A DNA stretch of 16,260 bases from Leptodontidium sp. MPI-SDFR-AT-0119 (Eukaryota > Ascomycota > Leotiomycetes > Helotiales > Leptodontidiaceae): NCBI GenBank assembly GCA_020726505.1, contig JAHLEZ010000062.1, forward strand, positions 1-16,260, read 5' to 3'. Below the pieces are notes generated by a model. That model was not told where the DNA came from. It made no database searches and saw only the letters and a list, made by a program, of their open reading frames with translations. Position 1 is the first letter of the stretch. Each line of letters opens with the position of its first letter. The translations under genes and the position numbers were made by a program. Positions 1-7,445 of this stretch are shown here, piece by piece.

Positions 1-2
1 GC

Positions 3-254
3 CTACAAAATGATCTCTTCGAGCTTGCTGCCGATACAGCAGACATCCGTGACGGTGAGATCAAAGACATCCTCACGCTAATCGAAAATAACATCGAGAT
101 GTTGCGGGGGACAGAGGCGACGGTATTAGCGAAGAATGGCAATTTCTTGGAGAGGTTAGGCAGGGTTACTGCTGAAGTTTTGATAGAAATGGAAAATATT
201 ATGGAGATTGCTGCACAGGTGATGAGAGAGGCTACGGAGCATGGCTACTATTAA
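3..254 (+). CDS. C-terminal fragment of an unrecognised protein
   Basis: An open frame runs in from the left edge and ends with TAA at 252-254, giving about 83 residues. The start lies outside the window. The peptide is acidic and looks wholly helical, with the stretch IENNIEMLRGTEATVLAKNG near the middle and a GHYY-like end (EHGYY). Spacing of Leu, Ile and Met suggests an amphipathic or coiled-coil tail. Codon use and GC content are unlike the AT-rich repeats to the right, so it may be a genuine gene end. I do not recognise the family. It could also be the last exon of a gene that is itself decayed, as its right-hand neighbours are. Confidence 0.5.
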   Translation, partial: LQNDLFELAADTADIRDGEIKDILTLIENNIEMLRGTEATVLAKNGNFLERLGRVTAEVLIEMENIMEIAAQVMREATEHGYY

Positions 255-444
255 CTTTTGTAAAATACTCTGATTGTCAGGAACGTCTTTAACAGAGTCC
301 AGGGGTGTATGTATTTCGTGCCACTATTAACAAATAAGGTAAATCTATAAGAGGTTTGACTTCAAGTCCCAATAAACTAATGGCTCCAGAAAGGCAAGCT
401 CAAATTACTTTACTCTATTTGGGAATATAGCATGTCTAATATTC

Positions 445-777
445 ATGAGATGTCCAAAGTCTGACACTATCGCCGAATTTTCATCCGTTGGAATTCGTCC
501 GAGCAAGTACATGCATGCCACTCATGTCATTCAGAAAGTCTTTTCGAGGAGACTTCCGAAAGAAGCATATGCATTGCGGCAAGCGATGCTCGCGAGGTCC
601 CAAAATCGGGAAAGAGATGGCGATAGAAGTCCAAGTGGACATCAATACGGCGACGAAGAAGTAGTCGCATCTAGCTTCATGGCTGACATTAAACGTCTGG
701 TACGTGAATCTGGTGCCAATTATCTACGCAAAGAATACAACCCATTGACAGGCGAGGCTGAGATAGAGGTTTTGTAA
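445..777 (+). pseudogene. ORF fragment, perhaps middle part of a HET-type gene
   Basis: The frame is open from 376, with the first ATG at 445, and ends in TAA at 775-777, giving 110 residues. It is hydrophilic, rich in Arg, Lys and Glu, and includes the motif YGDEEVVASSFMADIKRLVR. If the TAA is read as a mutated CAA (a RIP-type change) the frame continues as LAEDKIRPLAGEIQTQ to a TAG at 829-831. A shift of one base then gives DAFEFHAQRYGLRPA, which leads towards the HET-like C-terminus downstream. It therefore looks like one fragment of the same broken gene. No domain is recognised in it on its own. A separate small hypothetical gene is the alternative. Confidence 0.4.
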
Positions 778-831
778 CTGGCCGAGGACAAAATCCGTCC
801 TTTAGCAGGAGAAATACAAACACAATCGTAG

Positions 832-1192
832 AGACGCATTCGAATTTCATGCACAGAGGTATGGCCTTCGACCTGCTCACAAGTCGCAAACTGGACAGTG
901 TCTTTAACCAGGCCATGCCGGTAGATGAAACCCTGGAGTCAGTTTTCGAAATATTGGCCGACAAAAGAGAAAAAGCAATCATTCACGGCCATTCGGTCTC
1001 TGCTTCCGAGAGTGTAGAAAAGGCAATATCATCTGCATATTACTTATGTGTCAATATCCGGTTATTTCACGGCAGAATAAGGAAGGCTATTCAATCGTAG
1101 GGGAGTGCCATATTGATGATGCTATGCAGGGAGAAGCGATGGCTTGGCTTGACTCATGGGAATGTCAGCTTGAAGAGTTTAGTCTTTATTGA
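832..1192 (+). pseudogene. HET-domain (heterokaryon incompatibility) protein C-terminus, frameshifted
   Basis: The last part, ending in TGA at 1190-1192, reads GNIICILLMCQYPVISRQ followed by YSIVGECHIDDAMQGEAM and ends WECQLEEFSLY. This is the pattern at the C-terminus of many Pezizomycotina HET (PF06985) proteins: a Gly-Asp-x-hydrophobic-Cys strand, then P-hydrophobic-LR, then GECYVxGxMxGEA. Upstream, the reading continues in another frame (GHSVSASESVEK, 849-1020), so at least one frameshift lies near 1020. HET proteins act in non-self recognition and cell death at hyphal fusion. The N-terminal HET domain itself is not visible. Given frameshifts and in-frame stops, this copy is almost certainly dead. 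The family call rests on recalled motifs. Confidence 0.6.
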
Positions 1193-1287
1193 TGTAGAGA
1201 AGATTGTTTTTAAGGTCACCAGTGAATGTTATCGTTCCTTATTTACATCTATTGATTTATCTATAATGTCGCTCTACGATTCCTGTG

Positions 1288-1460
1288 CCCCCCCCCCCCA
1301 AAAAAAAAAAAACAAAAAACCAAAAAAAAAAAAAACCCAAAAACCACCCCCCACCAAAAAAAAACAACAAAAAAAACAAAAAGAAAAACAACAAACCCAA
1401 CACCCACAAAAACCCCCCCCCACCCCCGACCCCCCCCCCCCACCCCACCCCCCCCCCCAC

Positions 1461-1520
<60 letters not shown>

Positions 1521-1526
1521 AAAAAA
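1288..1526. repeat. A/C-only low-complexity tract with 57-nt C run
   Basis: In 239 bases there is no T and only two G. The tract runs from a 12-C block through mixed A and C runs to a homopolymer of 57 C (1462-1518), then eight A. The opposite strand is pure G/T with long G runs that could fold as G-quadruplexes. Proline- and lysine-rich frames across it are by-products. It may be a real polypurine/polypyrimidine-like tract or a sequencing artefact (see findings). Confidence 0.9.
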
Positions 1527-2600
1527 CGCAGACAAGGCAGAACCACCTCGGCGGCAAAGTTATATTAATAAAGTAGGCTTAGAATGGCTAGTGTGTTGCT
1601 GACCATAGTTAAAGTTAGCTTCATGCAGTGGCGAGTTTACATCGAGGAAGGGATTGGTGTAAGGCTTAGGTTTACCTCTCACCCAATTACGAAGAGAAGA
1701 GCAGAAGAGGGAAAGCTGAGTGTAGGGTGTAAGCAGAGCCCCGTCTTCTAGGATATTCTAAACCCTATATATAAATGACTATCAGACACAGAAATCATAC
1801 ACCCCTTGTCAGCGAACTGCGCCGCTGATGTGATTCTGTATTATTAAGATTACATAAATCTCCCAGTACTATTGACCTTAAGTATAACTTTCAGTAATGC
1901 GGTATTGATGCTGCATTAATCTCCATCTCTGTCTAAACATCTACCAATTGATCCTCCCCCTTACCCCTTTGTTTGTGAACCTCCGGTATTAATACGATCC
2001 TGGACTACAAGGAATACATGAATCTCCCAGTATCACTAAGTATTGGCACAACTCCTTCCTAGCACAGCACTACAGCTGTTATAGTGGCACTATCAGTAGC
2101 CTTACCACTGGGCCTCTCCCCTTGTCAATTCAAGTAATACGAGTTTCCCTTACATAATATGAATAACCTCATTTAAATGTTAATATAACCCCTTGATCCT
2201 TGTAGTTGCATGAATGTTATGACAAATAACTAGAAAACCAGTTGTTTTAAATGAACTGGTGCATACCCCTTCCACAGAAACCAAACCTGCCATAGGTACC
2301 TAGTTGCACCTTGGCCCTTGCCTTTTAGAGGTAGAACAAAATCTAGGAAATAAAGAAAAAGGAACATGCGAGTAAAGTAAAGCATCAAAATTTCCGAAAA
2401 AGAGGAAACTAAGTATCCTCGAAATATATTGTATAGCATTACCCATAGACGTTAAAGGGTCTTTTCTTATCGCGCGTATATAAGCGAATGTGGATCCAAA
2501 ATTAGTTTCGGAGGCCACAATGGGATCTCCGCTTAGAAACGAGACGAGGAAAGTGTAACTGAGCCCTAAGGGAACTAAAACGAGCTCCTTGGATACTAAA
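1527..2600. other. Non-coding interval, no gene seen
   Basis: All six frames are broken and no protein family is recognised. A TATA-like string (TATATATAAATG) lies at about 1768. A 7-bp inverted repeat, ACCAGTT...AACTGGT, spans 2237-2260. Two near-identical 18-bp direct repeats are listed separately. Composition is intermediate (about 42% GC) between the flanking gene fragments and the AT-rich block. It could be intergenic DNA or an old unrecognised repeat. Confidence 0.5.
1851..2032 (+). repeat. Pair of 18-bp direct repeats 164 bp apart
   Basis: TACATAAATCTCCCAGTA at 1851-1868 recurs as TACATGAATCTCCCAGTA at 2015-2032, differing by one A/G transition. Both are followed within about 20 bp by a TAAGTAT string. 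They may be a trace of an old tandem duplication. Confidence 0.45.
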
Positions 2601-2617
2601 ATAGCCTCTTAGTGTAC

Positions 2618-2742
2618 GCTTAGGCTGACTCTGCCGTGTGCTTAGGTTGCTCAGGCCAAGCTTATGCTATACTCGGCCATGCTCAGGCCGAGCAGCTTAT
2701 GCTGTGCTCAGGCATGCTTAGGAATACTCACTCTAGCTCAGG
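2618..2742 (+). repeat. Seven-copy GCT(C/T)AGG heptamer cluster
   Basis: The heptamer occurs at 2618, 2640, 2649, 2681, 2706, 2716 and 2736. Four copies are GCTCAGG and three GCTTAGG, so the only variation is C/T in a CpA context, as RIP would produce. One copy sits in the loop of a 7-bp hairpin, CTCGGCC...GGCCGAG. The cluster marks the left edge of the AT-rich block. No function is known to me. Confidence 0.55.
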
Positions 2743-2789
2743 TTAAAGCAGAAGCAGCTCATGTTCAATACTAAAATGGAACTAGCGAA

Positions 2790-3953
2790 AAAAAAAGTTC
2801 AGTCTGACTTTAGTAATAATCTCTAGCCTTAGTATCCTTTTCATTAGAAAGATCGTCCATATTGATTTCTCTTTCGGAGTAATATCGCAGGGGATTCTAA
2901 TAAGTAATTAAAGCGACTACATTTTAGAAACTCTCCGAAAAGAGTATAAGAGTAGTTAGGCTTTATATTCAAGGTACAACTAACTAAATTTAAGCGAAGA
3001 TATGCGAGAATCACAATGTACCACGTAATAATAATAACAGTTCGCTTAGGTAAGTAAGTTATTTGGGGTTGTGGCTAGGCGTAGGCTTGAGTTTTGGGTA
3101 AAGGATACAAATAAGGCCTCAATGCCAATAGCTTAAGTGTCTAATGCGAAGTTACTACTCGCGAGTTATTTTGATTATGGACGCTTAGAACGACTGCTTG
3201 CTATAGTTGAATTAGCTTACCGAAATATATTCTTAGTCTCTTAATTTGCCGTTCGCTACTTTTATTTACTAAAGGACGGTATTTCTTTAACAATAGTGTG
3301 GGAGGGATAAAGTATGATAAACCAAATAACAAAAGAGGGTAACATATAGTAAAGTACGGGAGAGATTAAGAAATATGAAGAAAAAAGGGAGATTATATAA
3401 AAAAGGCAAGGTAATAAAGTATTTATAACGCTTACTATTATTTTTTTAAAAAAAAGCGCGCTCTTAAAAGAGTAAACTTAATCTCAGGAGTAATCTAAAT
3501 CTCAGGAGTATAAACTCTAATAAATATACTTTAATTAAATACAATAATCCTTAATCCGAAATTAACTAATTTTTTTAATAAGCTTATGCTTAATTAGTAT
3601 ATATCTTTAAAAAAAAAGTAAGACGACTTTAAGGAATTAACTAAGATAATACATTTAGTAATCGTGGTAACGATATAAGTAAATCGCCCGCTACTAAAAG
3701 GGAAGCTTTTACTTCTTAAAATTAGGGTCTAAGATTTTCCACTAAAACTAAAGAAGTAGAGTAATCTTAAGAACTACTTAATAAAAGAGTGGGTTTTAAA
3801 ATATTATAAGATAAAATAAGCAATATAAACAAATATAAATACTAGCGTTTATAAATGTATAATTCAAGTACTACAAACATACTCGTCCCGCTCATGTAAG
3901 TCTTTAAAGATAAGCTAAATAAAAACAGATATATCTTAAGATATCGCTCATGA
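2790..3953. other. AT-rich RIP-type repeat DNA, upstream part of copia relic
   Basis: This stretch is roughly 30-35% GC, crowded with TpA and stop codons in all frames. Its position in front of the reverse transcriptase relic suggests it holds the integrase and gag portion of the same copia element. I could not align any part to a known motif, so that is inference from order only. A short direct repeat, ATCTCAGGAGTA, occurs twice at about 3480-3510. Confidence 0.5.
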
Positions 3954-4238
3954 ATAGTAGTTCGGGGTTACCTTTAAAGTAAGGTAACGATTGTTTTAAT
4001 ATACACTAGCACACTCTTTATAAAGTCTTTTAAAATCGCTATAGCACTGATAGCTTATTTTAATTTAGAGATTAAGTACCTCGATGTAAGTAATGCCTTT
4101 ATTAATACTCTAAGAGATATAAATAGCAAAATAGTGTACTATTAATTTCCACCTAGTTTCCAATAGCTTAGCCAAGTATTACGAGTTAATCACGCACTCT
4201 ATAAAATACGTAATTCCCCTTACTTCTAATACAAGTAT
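3954..4238 (+). pseudogene. Copia reverse transcriptase N-terminal half, RIP-degraded
   Basis: One frame reads VVRGYL, then YTSTLFIKSFKIAIALIAYF, then NLEIKYLDVSNAFINT, then FPPSF, then QVLRVNHALYKIRNSP. This matches, in order, the copia polymerase signature of ARGDLQ, TYAxTLAARTF, DLExRQLDVxNAFLN, MPPGF and KVLRLNxALYGLRQSPLLW. The conserved Asp of LDV, a metal-ligand position, is still present. In-frame stops are TAA at 4143, TAG at 4164 and TAA at 4227, sitting where Gln or Trp is usual. The YVDD catalytic box, expected further right, is not identifiable. The enzyme copied element RNA into DNA; this copy is dead. Confidence 0.75.
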
Positions 4239-4821
4239 ATAAATAAGACTCTAACTAATCACTGTGCTTAAAGAAACCTTATAAATTTACAGGTCTTAAA
4301 CATAAAATCCTAGTCCTCTTTTAAGTAAATAACATCTAAGTACTCTATTACTAAGATAATTAAAAGCTTAAACAAGATTTTATTAAGCGCTTAAACTAAG
4401 TATATAATACATATAATCTTAAAGATATTAAGTAATTCCTAAAGATTAAAGTTTTACGTAATTACAAGCGTAAGACTATCTCTTTAGTTTATAATTAGTA
4501 CTTTAAAAAGATCTCTTGTAAGTTTAAGTAAGTAAATAATAATTATATAATAACTCCGCTATCTTAAATCGATCTTATCAAGTACACAAGGTAAGCTTCT
4601 AAGAAATTTAAAGTATATTAAGAGAAAGTAAGCTCCGTCTTATACGTAATGATTATTATAAGACTAAATATTATATATATAATTTCCTTACTTTCACAGT
4701 TCGTAATAAATCTTAGGGTTAAATATTTCACTATTATATATTAGCTTATTTACTACTTATTTAGAACGGCTTTTTGGGTATTATATATAATAAGTATTAG
4801 AGTAAAGTAATTATTATTACT
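4239..4821 (+). other. Unalignable AT-rich part of copia pol
   Basis: By position this should hold the second half of reverse transcriptase, including the YVDD box, and the linker to RNase H. All frames are broken by stops, and I could not see a reliable motif. TpA dinucleotides are very frequent. Confidence 0.4.
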
Positions 4822-4887
4822 TTTAATGCCTCTTTCGTTAATAATATTAAGACACGGCGATTATCTTATGGTTACGTGATTTTTTAA
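4822..4887 (+). pseudogene. Copia RNase H fragment, RIP-degraded
   Basis: The frame reads NASFVNNIKTRRLSYGYVIF and then TAA. It corresponds to the copia RNase H motif DASFADNxxTRRSSxGYxxxLF that follows reverse transcriptase. The catalytic Asp of DASF has become Asn, a G-to-A change in a TpG context as RIP produces on the opposite strand. The continuation towards the usual TVTTSTTEAEL motif is not recognisable, so a deletion or frameshift must follow. It lies in a different frame from the reverse transcriptase relic. Confidence 0.65.
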
Positions 4888-5212
4888 TTTAATAGACTAG
4901 ACAGCCGTTTGGCCTTTGCCAAGAGAATGCTCCCCGCGCCCTCTTAGCAAATCTACGCTAATGGGTTACCTTTGTTATATCCACGAACTAGAGAGTATTA
5001 ATATAAATAACGTAAGTCAGGAGAAGAGGGGGCTTTTATTACTACTCGGAGCGATTTGACCGATAGTTTAAATCTTATTATAAGTGAGTATAAACGCTAG
5101 TTAATAAAAGGTGAATAAAACAATAATATATTAAGAAGCGCGTTGTTTATATATAACGGGATTTTAATAGCTTAAGCGTAGGCATTCTTACGACAACGAG
5201 GCAAGGGAGGGA
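4888..5212. other. AT-rich 3' end of copia relic, no gene seen
   Basis: This lies between the RNase H remnant and the first purine-rich tract. A GC-richer patch at about 4905-5000 has short open readings, but none that I recognise. It ends in GCAAGGGAGGGA, a polypurine-tract-like string, directly before a TGTTTAG. Confidence 0.4.
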
Positions 5213-5236
5213 TGTTTAGTATACTAGCACGCTAAA
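5213..5236 (+). repeat. Degenerate copy of the LTR-end palindrome
   Basis: TGTTTAGTATACTAGCACGC followed by TAAAATA resembles the perfect palindrome 58 bp downstream, including the preceding GGAGGGA. It looks like a second, decayed polypurine-tract/LTR junction. Confidence 0.5.
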
Positions 5237-5270
5237 ATAATAAACTCTTAATATTAAAGTAAAGGAGGGA

Positions 5271-5298
5271 TGTTTTAGTATACTAGTATACTAAAACA
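5271..5298. repeat. Perfect 28-bp palindrome at LTR start
   Basis: The two halves, TGTTTTAGTATACT and its exact reverse complement, meet at a central CTAG-type axis with no loop. Related copies lie at 5213-5236, 8412-8435 and 8482-8505. Confidence 0.9.
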
Positions 5299-5615
5299 AG
5301 AGACTCTAGTTATATTAGTATATAACTAGAAATTTATTATATATAAAGTCCGCGGATAAGGGAAGGTTTTATATTAGTAACTAGGATCTTATTATTAAGG
5401 CGATGACTAATAATTAGTTATCACGGAAAATTACACTATTAAGAAAACTTAGGAACTTATATAATACTATTATATACTTCTTTTTAATAAAAATATAATA
5501 CACTTTCCTAATTGCCCTCTTCCTTATTTAAAATAATCTATTATAATATATCCGCAATCCCGAGATACCCGAGTACTATCTAGCTACCTCTAACTTTACA
5601 AGTATCCCTCTAACA
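5271..5615 (+). repeat. Likely 3' LTR of the copia relic
   Basis: The segment begins TGTTTTAG directly after AAAGGAGGGA, a good polypurine tract, and ends CCCTCTAACA. The TG...CA borders and 345-bp size suit a copia LTR. No second copy was found in the window, so the right border is a judgement from the CTAACA end only. It is AT-rich with TATA-like strings. Confidence 0.5.
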
Positions 5616-5834
5616 TTAAGAAGGCTCGTAGACTTCTTAAAGGCCTTCTTTTATACTAATTGTAATCAATTTACTACCTCAGTCTTATTTTATCTTTAAA
5701 TAGACTGCTCCGCTTTATTAATAATAAATAATAATTACTTTAGGCCCTTAAACTATAATAACTTTTATAAGAACTTATCGCGATTCCGCTTAAACTTCCA
5801 CTTTACCCTAATCTTGCCTACCTTATAAGAGAAG
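5616..5834. other. AT-rich DNA between copia relic and compact LTR element
   Basis: No gene is seen. The segment is the left part of the host sequence into which the compact LTR element was inserted. It continues at 7625 after removal of the element and one copy of the target duplication. Confidence 0.5.
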
Positions 5835-5839
5835 TATAC
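5835..5839. repeat. Target-site duplication TATAC, left copy
   Basis: TATAC abuts the TG of the left LTR and is repeated exactly after the CA of the right LTR at 7620-7624. Five bp is the usual duplication made by LTR retrotransposon integrases. Confidence 0.85.
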
Positions 5840-6013
5840 TGTTGGTTTAATAATCGTCACGTTTTACTCACATGCTCGCTTATTGAGCATTTAAGGAGAG
5901 CTCTTGTACAGAGCTCTCCTTTCCTTGAATACATATTTTGCTACACAGGATTTTACCCCTTAAATGTGTCGATTCTAAACCGGAATCAGTAGTACTACCC
6001 GAGTATAACGACA
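5840..6013 (+). repeat. Left 174-bp LTR of compact element
   Basis: It begins TGTTGGTTTAATAATCG and ends GTATAACGACA. It contains the 12-bp-stem hairpin and a TGCTCG/TGAGCA small stem. Compared with the right LTR it has eleven substitutions, all transitions, and no indels (about 6% divergence). Confidence 0.92.
5893..5921. other. LTR hairpin, 12-bp perfect stem, left copy
   Basis: AAGGAGAGCTCT, loop TGTAC, then the exact complement. The same stem is at 7499-7527 in the right LTR with loop CGTAC. The loop carries the only substitution, in a CpG context. It could be an RNA structure in the element transcript or a protein-binding palindrome. Confidence 0.85.
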
Positions 6014-6264
6014 TTAATTAATCTAGTCAATTGCTCGGCTATTGATTAATAAGTTTATTGGCTAAACTCGATGATTCTAAGTCCTTGCACAACGAAAGCT
6101 CAAGTACAAAGAATGTTTCGAAGCCGGCGAGTAAATAAACTCGAATAGAAGGCAGGAACAAATAACACTATAACCTGTCGAAACTCGAACTATTTATAAG
6201 CCTAGAGTAAGGGATGAGAACTGCTTGATTCGACTAAGACACTCCGAACCCCCTCCTCCTTATA
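6014..6264. other. 5' interior of compact LTR element
   Basis: The expected primer-binding site position holds TTAATTAATCTAGTC, which I cannot match to a tRNA 3' end. A short inverted repeat of ATTAAT lies at 6015-6050. At 6117-6131 TTCGAAGCCGGCGAG appears, the first of three copies of a module repeated at 6415 and 6642. Confidence 0.6.
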
Positions 6265-6745
6265 TCGCAGTCGACCTCTTGCGGCACGCCTACCTTCGAC
6301 CTCTTCGCTGAGCTAGTCGAAGCTCTCTCTTTCGAAGTACTTATTCGAAGAACCTCTACTTCCTCCTCAAATACATACCTTTTCTCCGCTGCAACGACCC
6401 CCCGCAGCGATGAGTTCGAAGCCGGCGAGATTCTTTCTCGAGTGGAAGGTAAGACGGTTACCTCTTCTTCGAAACACCCTTTTCCTCTCTGCCGCAGACG
6501 ACCTCCTGCGGCAATGCGTCTACCTTCGACCTCTTCGCTGAGCTAGTCGAAGCTCCTTCCTTCGAAGTATCTATTTGAAGGACCTCTTCTTCCTCGAATT
6601 ACCCCTTTTTTCTCCGCTGTAACGACCCCCGCAGTAATGAGTTCGAAGCCGGCGAGATTCTCTCGAGTGGAAGGCAGGACGATTACTTCCTTTCGAATAC
6701 ACCCCTTTTCCTTTGCCGTAGACGACCTCTTGCGGTAATACGTTT
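6265..6745 (+). repeat. 227-bp tandem repeat, two copies plus partial
   Basis: Matching landmarks are spaced 224-230 bp apart: CGCAG(T/A)CGACCTC at 6266, 6493 and 6717; CTTCGACCTCTTCGCTGAGC at 6294 and 6524, with a decayed copy at 6748; TTCGAAGCCGGCGAG at 6415 and 6642. Differences between copies are mostly C/T or G/A. The period is not a multiple of three, and no frame stays open across units. Confidence 0.85.
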
Positions 6746-7028
6746 AACTTCGACCTCTTCATTGAGCTAGCTCGAAACCCCTCGATCTCATACCGCAGTC
6801 GACCTCCTGCGTACCTCTTTTGCACGCCTCAGAACGCGTCAATCGTTGACCTCTTAGTGAGCCAGCTTAACGAACCTTATACCGCAGTCGACCTCTTGCG
6901 TACCTCTTCTGCACGCCTCAGAACGCGTCAATCGTTGACCTCTTAGTGAGCCAGCTCAACGAACCTTATATCGCAGTCGACCTCCCTGTGTACGCCAAGT
7001 GTTGACCTCTTTATTGAGCTAGCTCAAC
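6266..7028 (+). other. Array of about 14 hairpins with shared GACC(T/C)C loop
   Basis: Short stems enclose a loop whose 5' side is CGACCTC, TGACCTC or CGACCCC. Stem pairs include CGCA/TGCG (6266-6283, 6492-6511, 6793-6811, 6882-6900), CTTCGA/TCGAAG (6294-6322, 6524-6552), CGCTGC/GCAGCG (6387-6409) and GTTGA/TCAAC (6934-6960, 7001-7028). Partly broken members lie at 6615, 6716, 6748, 6845 and 6972. Stem sequences change while the loop motif stays, which suggests structure or binding rather than coding. The GACCTC copies fall in all three reading frames. The function is unknown. Confidence 0.6.
6793..7028 (+). repeat. 89-bp tandem repeat, two full copies plus short third
   Basis: Units start at 6793 and 6882 (CCGCAGTCGACCTC). 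They run through CACGCCTCAGAACGCGTCAA and GTTGACCTCTTAGTGAGCCA, with nearly identical sequence. A third, internally shortened unit starts at about 6971 and ends near 7028. The start of each unit matches the start of the 227-bp unit, so the two repeat classes share ancestry. Confidence 0.88.
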
Positions 7029-7445
7029 GACACCCCTTTTACCTTTCGATTCTCCCTCCTTCTCTTAAGGCCACGTTACTTTTGTCTTTCAGTAATTAGG
7101 CCTTAGCGAGCTCCACACGCATTGACAGCAATTTCGGCTCTCGATAGTAATTTTCGGCTTTCGACACGGACTCGTTTCGGACAGTAATTTCGGCAATTTC
7201 CGTATATAAGCTTTTGCTAAACCTTATTTGATACCTCTTACGAGAGTCGTCTTTCCTTTTAGAGTCTTTGTATAGCGTAGGAGGCATATTAAGGTGGCAA
7301 GAGCCTTGTTTAAGGCAGTACATGCTTGATTTCGCGTTACTTTTTGTCCTTTGTATTTAGTCACTCGTTGTTTACTTCTTTTACTTGTCGATTATTATTT
7401 GGACTAGTTCGAGGGAGATGTCTCTCGAAAAGGAAATTTTACCAG
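7029..7445. other. 3' interior of compact LTR element
   Basis: No protein is recognised. ACAG(C/T)AATTTCGGC-like strings occur three times (7124-7138, 7143-7158, 7180-7194). A near-palindrome, TTCGAGGGAGATG-TCTCTCGAA, lies at 7408-7428, next to the purine string GAAAAGGAAA that may prime plus-strand synthesis. Confidence 0.5.

Larger units (their letters stand above)
3770..5615 (+). mobile_element. Ty1/copia LTR retrotransposon relic, RIP-degraded
   Basis: A reverse transcriptase relic, an RNase H relic, a purine-rich tract (AAAGGAGGGA) and a TGTTTT...CTAACA segment follow one another in the order expected for the 3' half of a copia element on the + strand. The left limit is arbitrary, because the integrase, protease and gag regions are not recognisable. 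No 5' LTR matching the proposed 3' LTR was found upstream, so the element is probably 5'-truncated. Coding relics are full of TAA and TAG where Gln or Trp codons are expected, matching RIP. The element cannot be active. It hosts no younger insertion itself, but the compact LTR element begins just to its right. Confidence 0.7.

Noticed and set aside
774..831. 58-bp intron (GTAACT to CGTAG) joining the two left fragments
   Set aside because: The size suits a fungal intron, but there is no clear branch-point string, and the joined frame meets a TAA at about 904. Decay explains the breaks more simply.
1113..1602. Proline/lysine-rich ORFs on + and glycine/phenylalanine-rich ORFs on -
   Set aside because: They exist only because the A/C-only tract has no stop codons. 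No start context or family supports a protein.
2230..2518. Two overlapping minus-strand ORFs of about 70 codons
   Set aside because: They share the same bases in different frames and have no recognisable domain. They lie in intermediate, repeat-like sequence.
6571..6825. 84-codon minus-strand ORF rich in Arg, Lys and Ser
   Set aside because: It runs across tandem repeats whose periods (227 and 89 bp) are not multiples of three. The frame is not kept in neighbouring units, so it is likely chance.
6293..7028. Repeated peptide FDLFAELVEA / VDLFIELAQ read from the + strand of the tandem repeats
   Set aside because: The Asp-Leu codons of GACCTC fall in all three frames, with stops between units, so a repeat protein is not supported here. 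A decayed coding origin cannot be excluded.
6793..7028. CRISPR-like array
   Set aside because: The 89-bp units are head-to-tail with no unique spacers, in an evident eukaryotic LTR element.
7096..7323. 75-codon minus-strand ORF inside the compact LTR element
   Set aside because: No similarity to gag, pol or other proteins could be seen, and it overlaps short nucleotide repeats.
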